A stretch of DNA of 64,000 bases from Microglena sp. YARC (Eukaryota > Chlorophyta > Chlorophyceae > Chlamydomonadales > Chlamydomonadaceae): the NCBI GenBank assembly GCA_022414725.1, contig CM039466.1, forward strand, positions 35,585,065-35,649,064. The letters are read 5' to 3'. The notes beneath the pieces were generated by a model, which worked only from the letters and a program-made list of their open reading frames with translations, did not search any database and was not told the origin of the DNA. Shown piece by piece: positions 42,001-49,900 of this stretch (position 1 is the stretch's first letter; each line of letters begins with the position of its first letter). A program made the translations under genes and the position numbers.

Positions 42001-45000
42001 CACCCCCCACCACACACACCTCACACACTCAATACACCTCACTCACTGCAAAACACACGTCTCTCAAGCCTTCACCCTACATATCTTCTCTCTAGTTCCA
42101 TTCGCATGGCAACGTAAAGCGCCGACTCAGCGTTTCATCGAATCTGGTTATGTTTGCCCATGGATGATGTGGCTTCCATCTGTCTAAAGCATAACCTAAT
42201 GTGCCCAACACCATGCTGTCTCTACACTAAGGATGTTTCAAGAGCCAACTCTCTCTTTTGCCGCCCTCCATTCATTTTCAGCCCCCTCGTCGTGCGCCCG
42301 CCCAATGGCAGTACCATCTCAACATCACCCGGCAAGAAGAGCGGAAGGGAGAGTCCAGCCGCTCATCACCGCTCTAGCTGCGCCACCCAGTCTTAGCGCG
42401 ACACACACTGCCTGAATGTTGGGTGGTGGTTTGTGTGGTAGGTGTGGGTGATGTGCGGTTGCTGGGTGCTGGTGTTAAGTGTGGTTTGTGTGTAAGAGGG
42501 AAGGGTAGGTGTGGTGTGGTGTTGGCTGTTGTTGTTGTTGTGGGATGTTGCGGATAGGTGTTACCCCAACATCATCCCGCATGCAAGGCGGAAGATAGGT
42601 TCCAGCCACACATCAGCGGTTCGTAGCTGAGCCCACCAGTCTAGAGCTGACACACCACGACCTGAATCGTTTGGTGTGTGGGGTGTGTGTGTTGGTGTGT
42701 TGTTTGTTGTGTGTGTGTGTTTGAGATGTTTGTGAGTTGATAGGGGGATAGGAAGGTGGAGGTGGGGGGATAGTGGTGGTGTGTGTGGTGTGGGGATATG
42801 GTGGGTGGTTCCCAACATATCCCGCATGCAAGGCCCGGAGATAGTCCACCACACATCACGTTCGTAGCTCAGCCCACCAGTCATAGGCTGACACACACAG
42901 ACCTGGAATTGTGGTGTTGTGATGTGTGTGTGTGTCTGGTGTGGTGGTGTGTGAGACAGTGGTGTGGTGTGTTAGAGTGGTGTGTGGATAGGGGGTGTGG
43001 GGGGGCGGGGAGATAGGTGTGTGTGTGTGTTGGTGGGGGGGGGGATATGGTGGCGTGGTCCCAAAACATCATCCCGAGCAAGGCGAAAGGACTATTTCCA
43101 GCCACACATCAGCGTTTTAGCTGAGCCCCCAGATCTAGAGCTGACACACACGACCTGAATGGTTGGTGTGGTGTGTGTGTGTGGTTGGTGTTGTGTTGGT
43201 GTGTGTGTGTGGTGGTGTCGAGAGGTGTTGATGTGATAGGGTGGGAAGTGGTGGGGGATACTGTGTGTGTTGTTGGGGGGGATATGGTGGGGTCGTCCCA
43301 ACATCAATCCCGGCAGCAAGCGAGGATAAGTCCATCCACAACATTCACGGTCGTAGCTCACCCACCAGTCCAGCGCTGACAACACACGACCGGAATTGTG
43401 GTGTTTGTGGTGTGTGTTGGTGTGTATTGGTGTGTGGTGGTGTGAGAGTGTATGTGGTGTGTGTTGAGAGTGGGGTAGGATAGGGGGTTGGGGTGGGTGC
43501 GTGGGCGGGGAGATAGTGGTGTGTGTGTTATGTGGGGGGGGATATGTTGGCTATGTTCCCAACATCCCATCCGCAGCAATGCGGAAGGATAGTCAGCCAC
43601 ACATCAGCTCGTATCTGACCCACCAGTCTAGAGCACACATCACGAAAACCTGGAATGGTGTGGTGGTGTGGGTGTTGTGTGTGTGTGTGTGTGTGTGTGG
43701 AAGAGTGTGTGAGTTGAAGGGGAAGGGGGGGGGGGGATAGGTGGGACTGTGGTTGTGGTGGGGGGGGATAGTGTGTTGTCCCAACATCATCCCGGCATGC
43801 AAGCGGAAGAGAGTCCACCAACACATCAGCGGTCGTACTCAGCCCATCAGTCTAGGGGCAGGACACACACGGCAACCTAATGTGTGTCGGTGTGCGTTGT
43901 GGGGTGGTGTTGGTTGTTGTGTGTGTGTGGTGTCGTGTAGATGGTGTGAGTGTATAGGGGGTGGGTAAGGTGGGGTGGGGAGGGGAGTATGGGCATGTTG
44001 TCCCAACATCAATCCCGGCATGCAAGCGCAAAGGATAGGCCAGCCACACATCAGCCGTCGTAGCTCAGCTCACCAGTCTAGGGCTGGGACACACACGGAC
44101 CTGGAATGGTGTGGTCGGTGGTGTGTTGTGGTGTGTGATCGGTGTGGTTGTGTGTTAGAGTGTGTGGTGTGGTGTAGAGGTGTGTGGGATAGGGGGTGTG
44201 GGGGGTGGTGTGGTGGGGGGGGGAATAGGGTGGGTGTGTGGGTGTGTGGGTGGGTGGGGAAGGTGGCGTGTTGTCCCAAACATCATCCCGGCATGCAGCG
44301 GAAGAATGTCCAGCCAACATCACGTTCGTTAGCTGAAGCCCACCAGTCTAGAGCTGACACACACGACCTGGAATGTAGTGTGTTGTGTGTGTGTGGTGCT
44401 TGTGTGTTGTGGGGTGTGAGAAGGTTGTGTATGTGGATAGGGCGTGTGGGAAGGGTGGGGGGAGATAGGTTATGGTCGATGTGGGGGTGTGGGGGATATG
44501 CGTGGGGTTGTCCCAACAGCATCCCGCATGCAAGCGGAGATTAGGTCCAGCCCACAACATCAGCGGATTCGTACTGAACCCCACCAGTCTAGAGCTACAC
44601 ACACGACCTGGAATGTGGTGGTGTGGTGTGGTTTGTGTTGTGTGTTGGTGTTGTGGTGTGTGTGTGTGGTGAAGAATGTGTGTGAGTGTGAATAGGGGTG
44701 AAGTGGTGTGGGGGCTGGAAATATGTGGGTGTGTTGTGTGGGTGGGGGATATGTGGCATTGTCCAACATTCATCCCGGCAGCAAGCGGAAAAGAGAGTCC
44801 AGCCACCAATCAGCGGTTCGTAGCTGAGCCACCAGTCAGGCCGACACACACACCTGAATGTGGTGGGGTGTGTTGTTGTGTGGTTGTTGGTGGGTGCGTT
44901 GTAGTGTGGTGTGTGTGATGGTGTGTGTGTGGTGTGGTGTGGTGTGTTGTGTGTTGGTTGTGGTGGTGTGTGGTGTGGAGTGTGTGGTGTGGATAGGTGG

Positions 45001-45976
45001 AGTGGGGGTGTGTAGGTGGTGGTGTGGTGTGGGGGCGAATAGTGGGGTTGTGTGTGTGGGGGATATCGTGGTGTGGTGTCCCAACATCATCCGCATGCAA
45101 GCGAAGAAGATTCCAGCCAAACATCAGCGTTCGTAGCTCAGCCCACCAGCAGGCGCTGACACACACGGACCTTGGAATGTGTGGGTGTGTGTGATGTGTG
45201 TGTGGTTAGAGCGTTGTGTGTGGATGTGCTTGAAGTGTGTGTGAAAGAGTGGGGGGTGGGGGAATAGAGGTGGTGTGTGTGGTGGGAGTGGGGTGCGACT
45301 ATGTGCGTGGTCCAACATCATCCCGATGCAAGGCGAAAAGAGTCCAGCCACACATCAGCATTCTTAAGCTGAGCCCACCAGTTCTAAGCGACACACACGA
45401 CCCTGAAATGGTGTGTTTGTGCTTTTCGTGCGTGTGTGTGTAGGTGGTGTGTGTTGGTTTGGGTTGCGTGTCATTGCTGGTGTTGGTGTGTGGTTGTTGC
45501 TGGTTGGTGTGTTGGTGTCGTGTGGGAGTTGGTTTTTGATAGGTGGGGTTCGGTGGTGGTATGTGGGGCGTAGGCAAGATAGGTGGGGTGGGTCGTGAGG
45601 CTTGGGGTCGAATATGGTGGGTGTCCCAACATCATCCTCGCATGCAACGCGGAAGGAGAGGTCCATCCACCACATCACTTCGTAGCTCAGCCCACCAGTC
45701 TAGCGAACCACACACGACCTGAATGTGGTGCGTGGGTACTGTTGTGTGTGTGTGTGTGAGAAATGTGTGTGTGGTGGTGTGTGAGAGTGTGTGTGTGGAT
45801 AGGGTGTATGGGATGTGTGGGGAGATAGGTTTGTGTGTGTGTGTGTGGGCGGGAATGGGTGTGTCCAACCATTCATCCCTCATGCAAGCGGAAGGAGAGG
45901 TCCAGCCACCAACACAGCGTGTTAGCTGAGCCACCAGTCAGCGGCTGACACACACGACCTGGAATTTATCTCTCTT
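26691..45976 (-). CDS. Gene C: GLG1/MG160-like cysteine-rich Golgi membrane protein (partial)
   Basis: Minus-strand multi-exon gene whose C-terminal four exons (34747-34450, 31171-30985, 29930-29523, 27065-26691) join in phase into about 420 residues. The sequence shows several cysteine-rich GLG1 repeats. In these, a Cys...D.....C motif (CKADTQKFC, ACDSDILALC, CDDDVRQWC) is followed by a GGG.(A/V)..CL loop and then LSP.C. One C-terminal membrane segment and a short basic tail end it. In animals GLG1 (MG160, ESL-1, CFR) is a type I Golgi protein binding growth factors and selectin ligands; the role here is unknown. More 5' exons (V, U, T, S) are recognisable between 37.4 and 46 kb but carry single-base indels. 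The N-terminus is lost in or beyond the N gap. Exons are separated by junction-copy arrays. Confidence 0.8.
27070..28570 (-). repeat. About 20 copies of exon Z acceptor end
   Basis: Minus-strand units of about 50-105 bp each contain CACAGGCCTGCCTCATCCGC and often CACATAAGCGACC, the acceptor and first codons of exon Z (ACLIRHLGD). They are joined by C-rich tracts. Two alternating subtypes (CTCATCCGCCACATAAGC and CTCCTCCACCACATACTC) form a higher-order pattern between about 27480 and 28200. The large Pro/His/Thr-rich minus frames here are artefacts of these repeats. Confidence 0.9.
28571..29522 (-). repeat. Four copies of exon Y 3' end + donor
   Basis: Units of about 200-215 bp contain (minus strand) CACACCATGGCACCACATTT ... 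GGCTCTGTCCAG|GTAGGTGGTGG. This is the last dozen codons of exon Y (APHLEAGSVQ) with its donor and the intron start up to GCACAGATTCGCATTCACCCC. Copies end at about 29320, 29110, 28915 and 28670. The last has a damaged donor (CTTTTTCCAGGTAGGTAGTGG). Confidence 0.9.
29523..29930 (-). CDS. Gene C exon Y (GLG1 repeats)
   Basis: 408 nt, phase 0 at both ends, between the acceptor CACTCTTCAG|GTC and the donor GTCCAG|GTAGGT. It encodes 136 residues. VQHGGTGVLMCLREAMNQ follows FCSD of exon X to give the GLG1 loop. PPCKAVLLKHIEHSRL, LKDACDSDILALC, KLYCLSD, DMCRAEVAAVLRVHLYKY and SPCDDDVRQWCKV then supply two further Cys...C motifs. The spacing of about 60 residues between equivalent cysteines fits the family. 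Confidence 0.88.
29934..30345 (-). repeat. Two upstream copies of exon Y acceptor end
   Basis: At about 30145-30190 and 30290-30336 the minus strand repeats CCAACACGGCGGCACAGGCG ... GAGGCAATGAACCAG with a preceding acceptor-like CAG. They are separated by CCCACCCACTCACTCTCACC-type repeats. Confidence 0.85.
30346..30984 (-). repeat. Three copies of exon X 3' end + donor
   Basis: Copies at about 30410-30480, 30567-30645 and 30800-30875 carry (minus strand) AACATCATGCGGGTGTGCCC ... AGCACTTTCTGCTCAGATGTAGGTTACGG. This is the IMRECPLAISTFCSD end of exon X and its GTAGGT donor. Spacers are CACACAC and C homopolymers. Confidence 0.88.
30985..31171 (-). CDS. Gene C exon X (GLG1 repeat)
   Basis: 187 nt between the acceptor CCCTGCAG|G and the donor GCTCAGAT|GTAGGT. 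One base completes Lys from exon W to give TQKFCHGADTGGGAMHACL. RDHLSPACREAEDQVELLEH and KIMRECPLAISTFCSD follow. This is one nearly complete Cys-rich repeat: GGG...CL loop, LSPAC, then C...FC. Phases fit both neighbours. Confidence 0.88.
31305..32670 (-). repeat. 148-bp array of exon X acceptor copies
   Basis: Copies of the exon X acceptor and first 14 codons (TTTGCCATGGTGCAGACACT ... GCACGCTTGCCTAC) start at about 31313, 31459, 31607, 31755, 31903, 32051 and 32199 with a 148-bp period. Diverged copies lie near 32345, 32455 and 32604. The central five are almost identical along their whole length, including the non-coding spacer (CTATTTTGATTCCTTCTTC). This indicates recent amplification or ongoing homogenisation. 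Confidence 0.92.
32760..33080. repeat. AATTAATTAAATCCATTGAATTCAG tandem repeat
   Basis: An AT-rich short tandem repeat with units of about 27 and 55 bp built on AATTAATTAAATCCATTG. No coding content. Confidence 0.85.
33110..33960. repeat. AT-rich 90-105 bp tandem repeat
   Basis: About six units of TATGTCATTTATATTATATA ... TTATAGATCAGGCTGGGTCA plus GGTGTGGCTAAG, then AT dinucleotide-rich sequence to 33960. Low GC sets it apart from the G/C-rich neighbouring arrays. It lies in the intron between exons X and W. Confidence 0.85.
33965..34449 (-). repeat. Two copies of exon W 3' end + donor
   Basis: At about 33968-34035 and 34150-34215 the minus strand carries GACTTTGATCTCATGCAGTC ... CACAGAAGTAAGCCCC, copies of the last 15 codons of exon W (DFDLMQSCKADTQK) and its donor. 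TATAATCACAAT repeats lie between them. Confidence 0.85.
34450..34747 (-). CDS. Gene C exon W (GLG1 repeats)
   Basis: 298 nt between the acceptor GCCCGACAG|GT and the donor CTCAGAA|GTAAGC. The frame reads HPDFGADCRQGLTERMANAV, then LRNDCSDDIHSLCDAIEPG, KGRLLACLQKKRGHISSPECR and DYRIDFDLMQSCKADTQ. It has the textbook GLG1 order C.DDI..LC ... G.GR.L.CL ... SPEC ... D.R.D..L...C..D. Its end phase fits exon X. Its start phase does not fit the exon V donor as sequenced, probably because of an indel error in V. Confidence 0.88.
34862..35005 (-). repeat. Large copy of exon W 5' part
   Basis: About 135 bp on the minus strand repeats exon W from DFGVDCRQGLTERM to HSLCDGIQPG with about ten differences, then diverges into TTGGG repeats. 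It is a second potential exon start, but the codons stay open only to GIQPG and no donor is visible directly after. Confidence 0.85.
35005..35330. repeat. GGGTT / GGGTA degenerate repeat
   Basis: About 320 bp of GGTTGGGTTGGTTGGG changing to GGTAGGGTAGGTAGG. It resembles telomeric sequence in composition but the unit is mixed 4-5 bp, so it is an interstitial simple repeat. Confidence 0.9.
35490..37458 (-). repeat. About 13 copies of exon V 3' end + donor
   Basis: Minus-strand copies of GGGGCTGCGGTTGTAGACTG ... CTAGC..ATGCAAG|GTAAGG, encoding AAVVDCLA.AR with a strong donor, recur every 90-150 bp from 35505 to 37290. Spacers are GGTGTGTGG-rich. Many copies differ by single-base gains or losses. 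36790-37090 is a unique insert with a CCGTACCGTATCTG repeat (37060-37098). Confidence 0.85.
37459..37628 (-). CDS. Gene C exon V (GLG1 repeat, frame broken by indels)
   Basis: The acceptor ATCAG|TCC and donor GCAAG|GTAAAG bound about 170 nt. Successive frames read LSPKCYDVI, HLDFDPILA, RCASERADFCGSVH and AAVVDCLADAR, together one GLG1 repeat. The frame is broken at least twice. The tandem copies nearby show the unbroken form of the same segments, so sequencing indels are more likely than true mutation. Confidence 0.65.
37735..38320 (-). repeat. Four copies of exon V acceptor end
   Basis: Copies at about 37742-37810, 37915-37985, 38055-38125 and 38240-38305 carry (minus) CAAGTCCTGAGCCCCAAGTG ... 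GACGTAATTGTGAAGAGGCG, the LSPKCYDVIVKRR start of exon V. GGGTAAGGTGAGG repeats lie between them. Confidence 0.85.
38385..38590. repeat. G homopolymer and CCCACCAACC tracts
   Basis: A G run (about 38389-38416) is followed by CCCACCCACCC-type sequence. No gene. Confidence 0.85.
38590..39680 (-). repeat. About seven copies of exon U 3' end + donor
   Basis: Minus-strand units of about 165 bp contain GTAAGGAGGATGCAGCTAAC and CTCCATCCTGCTTCCCTCTTC ... GCCAAG|GTGTG. The correct-frame pieces read CKEDAANLRC and LFTCLKSAIAK. Copies lie near 38600, 38765, 38925, 39090, 39265, 39430 and 39615. CLKSAIAK joins naturally to LSPKC of exon V. Confidence 0.8.
39600..39745 (-). CDS. Gene C exon U (GLG1 repeat, noisy)
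   Basis: Only here are the two halves of exon U seen together: EDSRMDA...CK on the acceptor side and the LRCS segment on the donor side. Using the cleaner partial copies around it, the exon covers FEDSRMDASLSRACKEDAAN and a CLKSAIAK end, a GLG1 D.R.D..L..AC.ED motif. Indels break the frame, so the limits are approximate. Confidence 0.5.
39720..40740 (-). repeat. About nine copies of exon U acceptor end
   Basis: Units of about 105-115 bp contain (minus) CTGACGTCATCATTTGAGGA ... GCATGGACGCATCG and CATGTAAGGAGGATTTTC. They encode LLTSSFEDSRMDASLSRA, followed by AAATTTAAATTC spacers. The copies at 39845-40010 are cleanest; those beyond 40100 carry many indels. Confidence 0.85.
40780..41225. other. 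C-rich low-complexity tracts
   Basis: C homopolymers, CCCCACCC and CACACA runs, with a repeated AGAAAAGGTGGCAGTCTGAT-type segment at about 40860 and a variant at about 40935. No exon was recognised. Confidence 0.6.
41225..41970 (-). repeat. Copies of a further gene C exon (T) between C-rich tracts
   Basis: Four related segments lie at about 41225-41290, 41380-41460, 41610-41700 and 41835-41940. On the minus strand they read HFDCMRSKLRSLGKVGK, QIFDCCALNLGG and SFACRAELGESD in corrected frames. This corresponds to the GLG1 (G)R.FDCLR..L motif. C homopolymers up to about 30 bases separate them. None is clean enough to call as the true exon. Confidence 0.55.
42050..42420 (-). CDS. Gene C exon S region (probable, noisy)
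   Basis: The only segment where the repeat seen at 42.5-46 kb continues into longer unique sequence. Minus-strand pieces include DERLDSPFRSSC, then (in another frame) DDVEMVLPLGGR and KRELALETS. By comparison with the upstream copies (TADVWLDLSFRLACRDDV) this is a GLG1 D.RLD..FR..C.DDVE motif. Frame changes prevent a firm model. Confidence 0.4.
42430..45976 (-). repeat. About 16 copies of exon S acceptor end, running into the gap
   Basis: Units of about 190-260 bp each contain (minus) CCAGGTC or similar, then GTGTGTCAGCTCTAGACTGG ... ACGAACCGCTGATGTGTGGC and CTCTCTTCCGCTTGCATGCC. They encode ALDWW..LRTADVWLDLSFRLACRDDVG, and are separated by GT-rich tracts. Copies recur from 42545 to 45960 and the last is cut by the N run. 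Single-base indels are frequent. Confidence 0.85.
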
Positions 45977-46976
45977 NNNNNNNNNNNNNNNNNNNNNNNN
46001 NNNNNNNNNNNNNNNNNNNNNNNNNNNNNNNNNNNNNNNNNNNNNNNNNNNNNNNNNNNNNNNNNNNNNNNNNNNNNNNNNNNNNNNNNNNNNNNNNNNN
46101 NNNNNNNNNNNNNNNNNNNNNNNNNNNNNNNNNNNNNNNNNNNNNNNNNNNNNNNNNNNNNNNNNNNNNNNNNNNNNNNNNNNNNNNNNNNNNNNNNNNN
46201 NNNNNNNNNNNNNNNNNNNNNNNNNNNNNNNNNNNNNNNNNNNNNNNNNNNNNNNNNNNNNNNNNNNNNNNNNNNNNNNNNNNNNNNNNNNNNNNNNNNN
46301 NNNNNNNNNNNNNNNNNNNNNNNNNNNNNNNNNNNNNNNNNNNNNNNNNNNNNNNNNNNNNNNNNNNNNNNNNNNNNNNNNNNNNNNNNNNNNNNNNNNN
46401 NNNNNNNNNNNNNNNNNNNNNNNNNNNNNNNNNNNNNNNNNNNNNNNNNNNNNNNNNNNNNNNNNNNNNNNNNNNNNNNNNNNNNNNNNNNNNNNNNNNN
46501 NNNNNNNNNNNNNNNNNNNNNNNNNNNNNNNNNNNNNNNNNNNNNNNNNNNNNNNNNNNNNNNNNNNNNNNNNNNNNNNNNNNNNNNNNNNNNNNNNNNN
46601 NNNNNNNNNNNNNNNNNNNNNNNNNNNNNNNNNNNNNNNNNNNNNNNNNNNNNNNNNNNNNNNNNNNNNNNNNNNNNNNNNNNNNNNNNNNNNNNNNNNN
46701 NNNNNNNNNNNNNNNNNNNNNNNNNNNNNNNNNNNNNNNNNNNNNNNNNNNNNNNNNNNNNNNNNNNNNNNNNNNNNNNNNNNNNNNNNNNNNNNNNNNN
46801 NNNNNNNNNNNNNNNNNNNNNNNNNNNNNNNNNNNNNNNNNNNNNNNNNNNNNNNNNNNNNNNNNNNNNNNNNNNNNNNNNNNNNNNNNNNNNNNNNNNN
46901 NNNNNNNNNNNNNNNNNNNNNNNNNNNNNNNNNNNNNNNNNNNNNNNNNNNNNNNNNNNNNNNNNNNNNNNNNNNN
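45977..46976. other. Assembly gap, exactly 1000 N
   Basis: A run of N of exactly 1000 bases, so a gap of arbitrary or rounded size. Left is the exon S junction array, right is an unrelated 31-bp satellite. Their true distance and relative orientation are unknown. Confidence 1.
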
Positions 46977-49900
46977 TCAAAGATATACCTACATAGATTG
47001 TGCACTTTGCTCAGAATATTACTACATAATGTGCCACTTTTGCTCAGAACATTACCTTACATAGATGCTGCCAACTTTAGGCTCAGATATACCTACATAG
47101 ATGTGCACTTTTGCGCTCAGATTATTTACCTAACATAGATGTGCCACTTTGCTCAGACTGATACCTACATAGATGTGCACTTTGCTCAGAAATACTACAT
47201 AGATGTGCACTATTGTCAGATATACCTACATAGATGTGACTTTGCTCCAGAACGTATACCCTACATAGATGTGCACTTTGGCTCAGATATACCTACATAG
47301 AGATGTGCACTTTTTGCTCAGATATACCTACATGATGTGCACTTTGCTCAGATTATACCTACATAGATGTGCACTATTTTGCTCAAGACTATACCTTACA
47401 TAGATGTGCCACTTTGCTCAGATATACCACATAATTATGTGCCACTTTTGCTCAGAGTTATACCTTACATAGATGTTGCACTTTGCTCAGACTATTTACC
47501 TACATAGATGTGCACTTTGCTTTCAGATATCCATACATAGATGTGCACTTTGCTCAGATTTTATATACCTACATAGGTGCACTTGCTCAGATATACCTAC
47601 ATAAGATGTGCACTTTGCTCAGACTATTACCTACATAGATGTGCCACTTTGGCTCCAGATATACTTACATAGATGTGCCTTTGCTCAGATATACCTACAA
47701 GATGGTGCACTTGCTCAGAATAACCTACATTAGATGTGCACTTGCTCAAGATATACTACATAGATGTTGCACTTTGCTCAGATATTACTAACAGTAGATG
47801 TGCACTTTTGCTCAGATTATACCTACATAGATGTGCACTTTGCTCAGATATTTACCTTACATAGATGTGCACTTTGCTCAATATACCCTTACATAGATGT
47901 GCACTTTGCTCAGATATACTACCATAATGTGCACTTTTGCTCATATATACCTTACATAGATGTGCACTTGTCTCAGGATATAACCTTACATAGATGGTGC
48001 ACTTTGCTCAGAATACCTACATTAGATGTGCACTTTGCTTCAGATATACCTACATAGAGTTGCACTTTGCTCAGATATACCTACATAGATGTGCACTTTG
48101 CCTCAGATATACCTACATAGATGTGCACCTTTGCTCAGATTATACCTCACATAGATGGTGCATTTGCTCCAAGATTTACCCTACATAGAGTGCACTTTGC
48201 TCAGATATCCTACCATAGATGTTGCACTTTTGCTCAGAGTATTACCTACATAGATGTGCACTTTGCTCAGATTATACCTACATAGAAATGGCACCTTTGC
48301 TCAATATACCTACATAGATGTGCACTTTGCTCAGATCTACCTACAAGCATTGTTGCACTTTGCTCAGATCTAGCCTTACATAGATTGTCACTTTGCTCAG
48401 CATCTACCTACATAGATGTGCACTTTCTCGATACCTACATATATGTTGCAACTTTGCTCAGATAATACCTAATAGAATGTGCCACCTTTGCTCAGATTCT
48501 ACCTACATAAGATGTTGCACTTCGTTGCTCAGACTCTAGCTACATAGATGTGCACTTTGCTCAGATTATACCTACATAGATGTGCACTTTTTGCTCAGAT
48601 ATTACCTACATAGATGTGCACTTTGCTTCAGATATACCTACATAGATGTGCCACTTTGCTCAAGATTATACCGACATAGATGTTCCACTTGCTTCAGATA
48701 TACCTACATAGATGGCACTTTTGCTCAGTCAGATATACCTTACAATAGATGTTGCACTTTGCTCAATCTACCACATAGATGTGCACCTTTGCTCAGATTA
48801 TACCTACATAGAAGATGTGCATTTTGCTCAGATTACCTTACATTAGATGTGCACTTTGCTTCAGATATACCTCATTAAGATGTGCACTTTGCTTCAGATC
48901 TTACTACATAGATGTGCACTTTGCTCAATATACCTACCATAGATGGCACTTTGCTCAGTATACTCTTACATAGATGTGCCTTTGCTCAGATATACCTGAC
49001 ATTAGATGTTGCACTTTGCTTCAGAGTATATACATAGATGTGCACTTTGCTCAGATATACCTAACATAGATGTGCACTTTGCTCAGATATACCTACATAG
49101 ATGTGCACTTTGCCTCAGAGTACTGTATACCTACATAGATGTGCACTTTTGCTCCAGAGATATTACCCTACATAGATGTGACTTTGCTCAAGATATACCT
49201 ACATAGATGGTGCACCTTTGCTCAGATTACCTACATAGATGTTGCACTTTTTCTCAGATTTCTACCTACATAGATGTGGCACTTTGCTCAATATACCTAC
49301 ATAGATGTGCACTTTTGCTCAGATATACCTACATAGATGTGCACTTGCGCAGATATACCTACATAGCATGTGCACTTTGCTCAGATATACCTACATAGAT
49401 GTGCACTTTGCTCAGATATACCTACATAGATGTCACTTTCTCAGATATACCTACATAGATTGTGGCACTTTGCTAGATATACCTACATAGATGTGCACTT
49501 TGCTCAAGATCATTATTATAACATTGATACGGTTAACATAGATGTGCATTTTGTCAGATGCTTATACCCTACATAGATGTTAGCACTTTGCAAGATATTT
49601 CATGACAGGATTCGGTGCACTTTGGCTCTAATACCTACATGAGATGTGCACTTTGCTCAGATATACCTTACATAGATGTGCACTCTTGGCTTCAGATATA
49701 CCTACATAGATGTCGCACTTTGCTCAGATTTACCTACATGGGGCACTTTTTGCTTCAAGATGATACCTACATAGCCTGTGCATCTGTTGGCTCAGTTATA
49801 CCTACATAGGTATGTGCACTTTGCTCAGATATTATACCTACTAGTATGTGCACCACTTTGCTGCAGATTATACCGACATAGATGTGCACCTTTTGATTAT

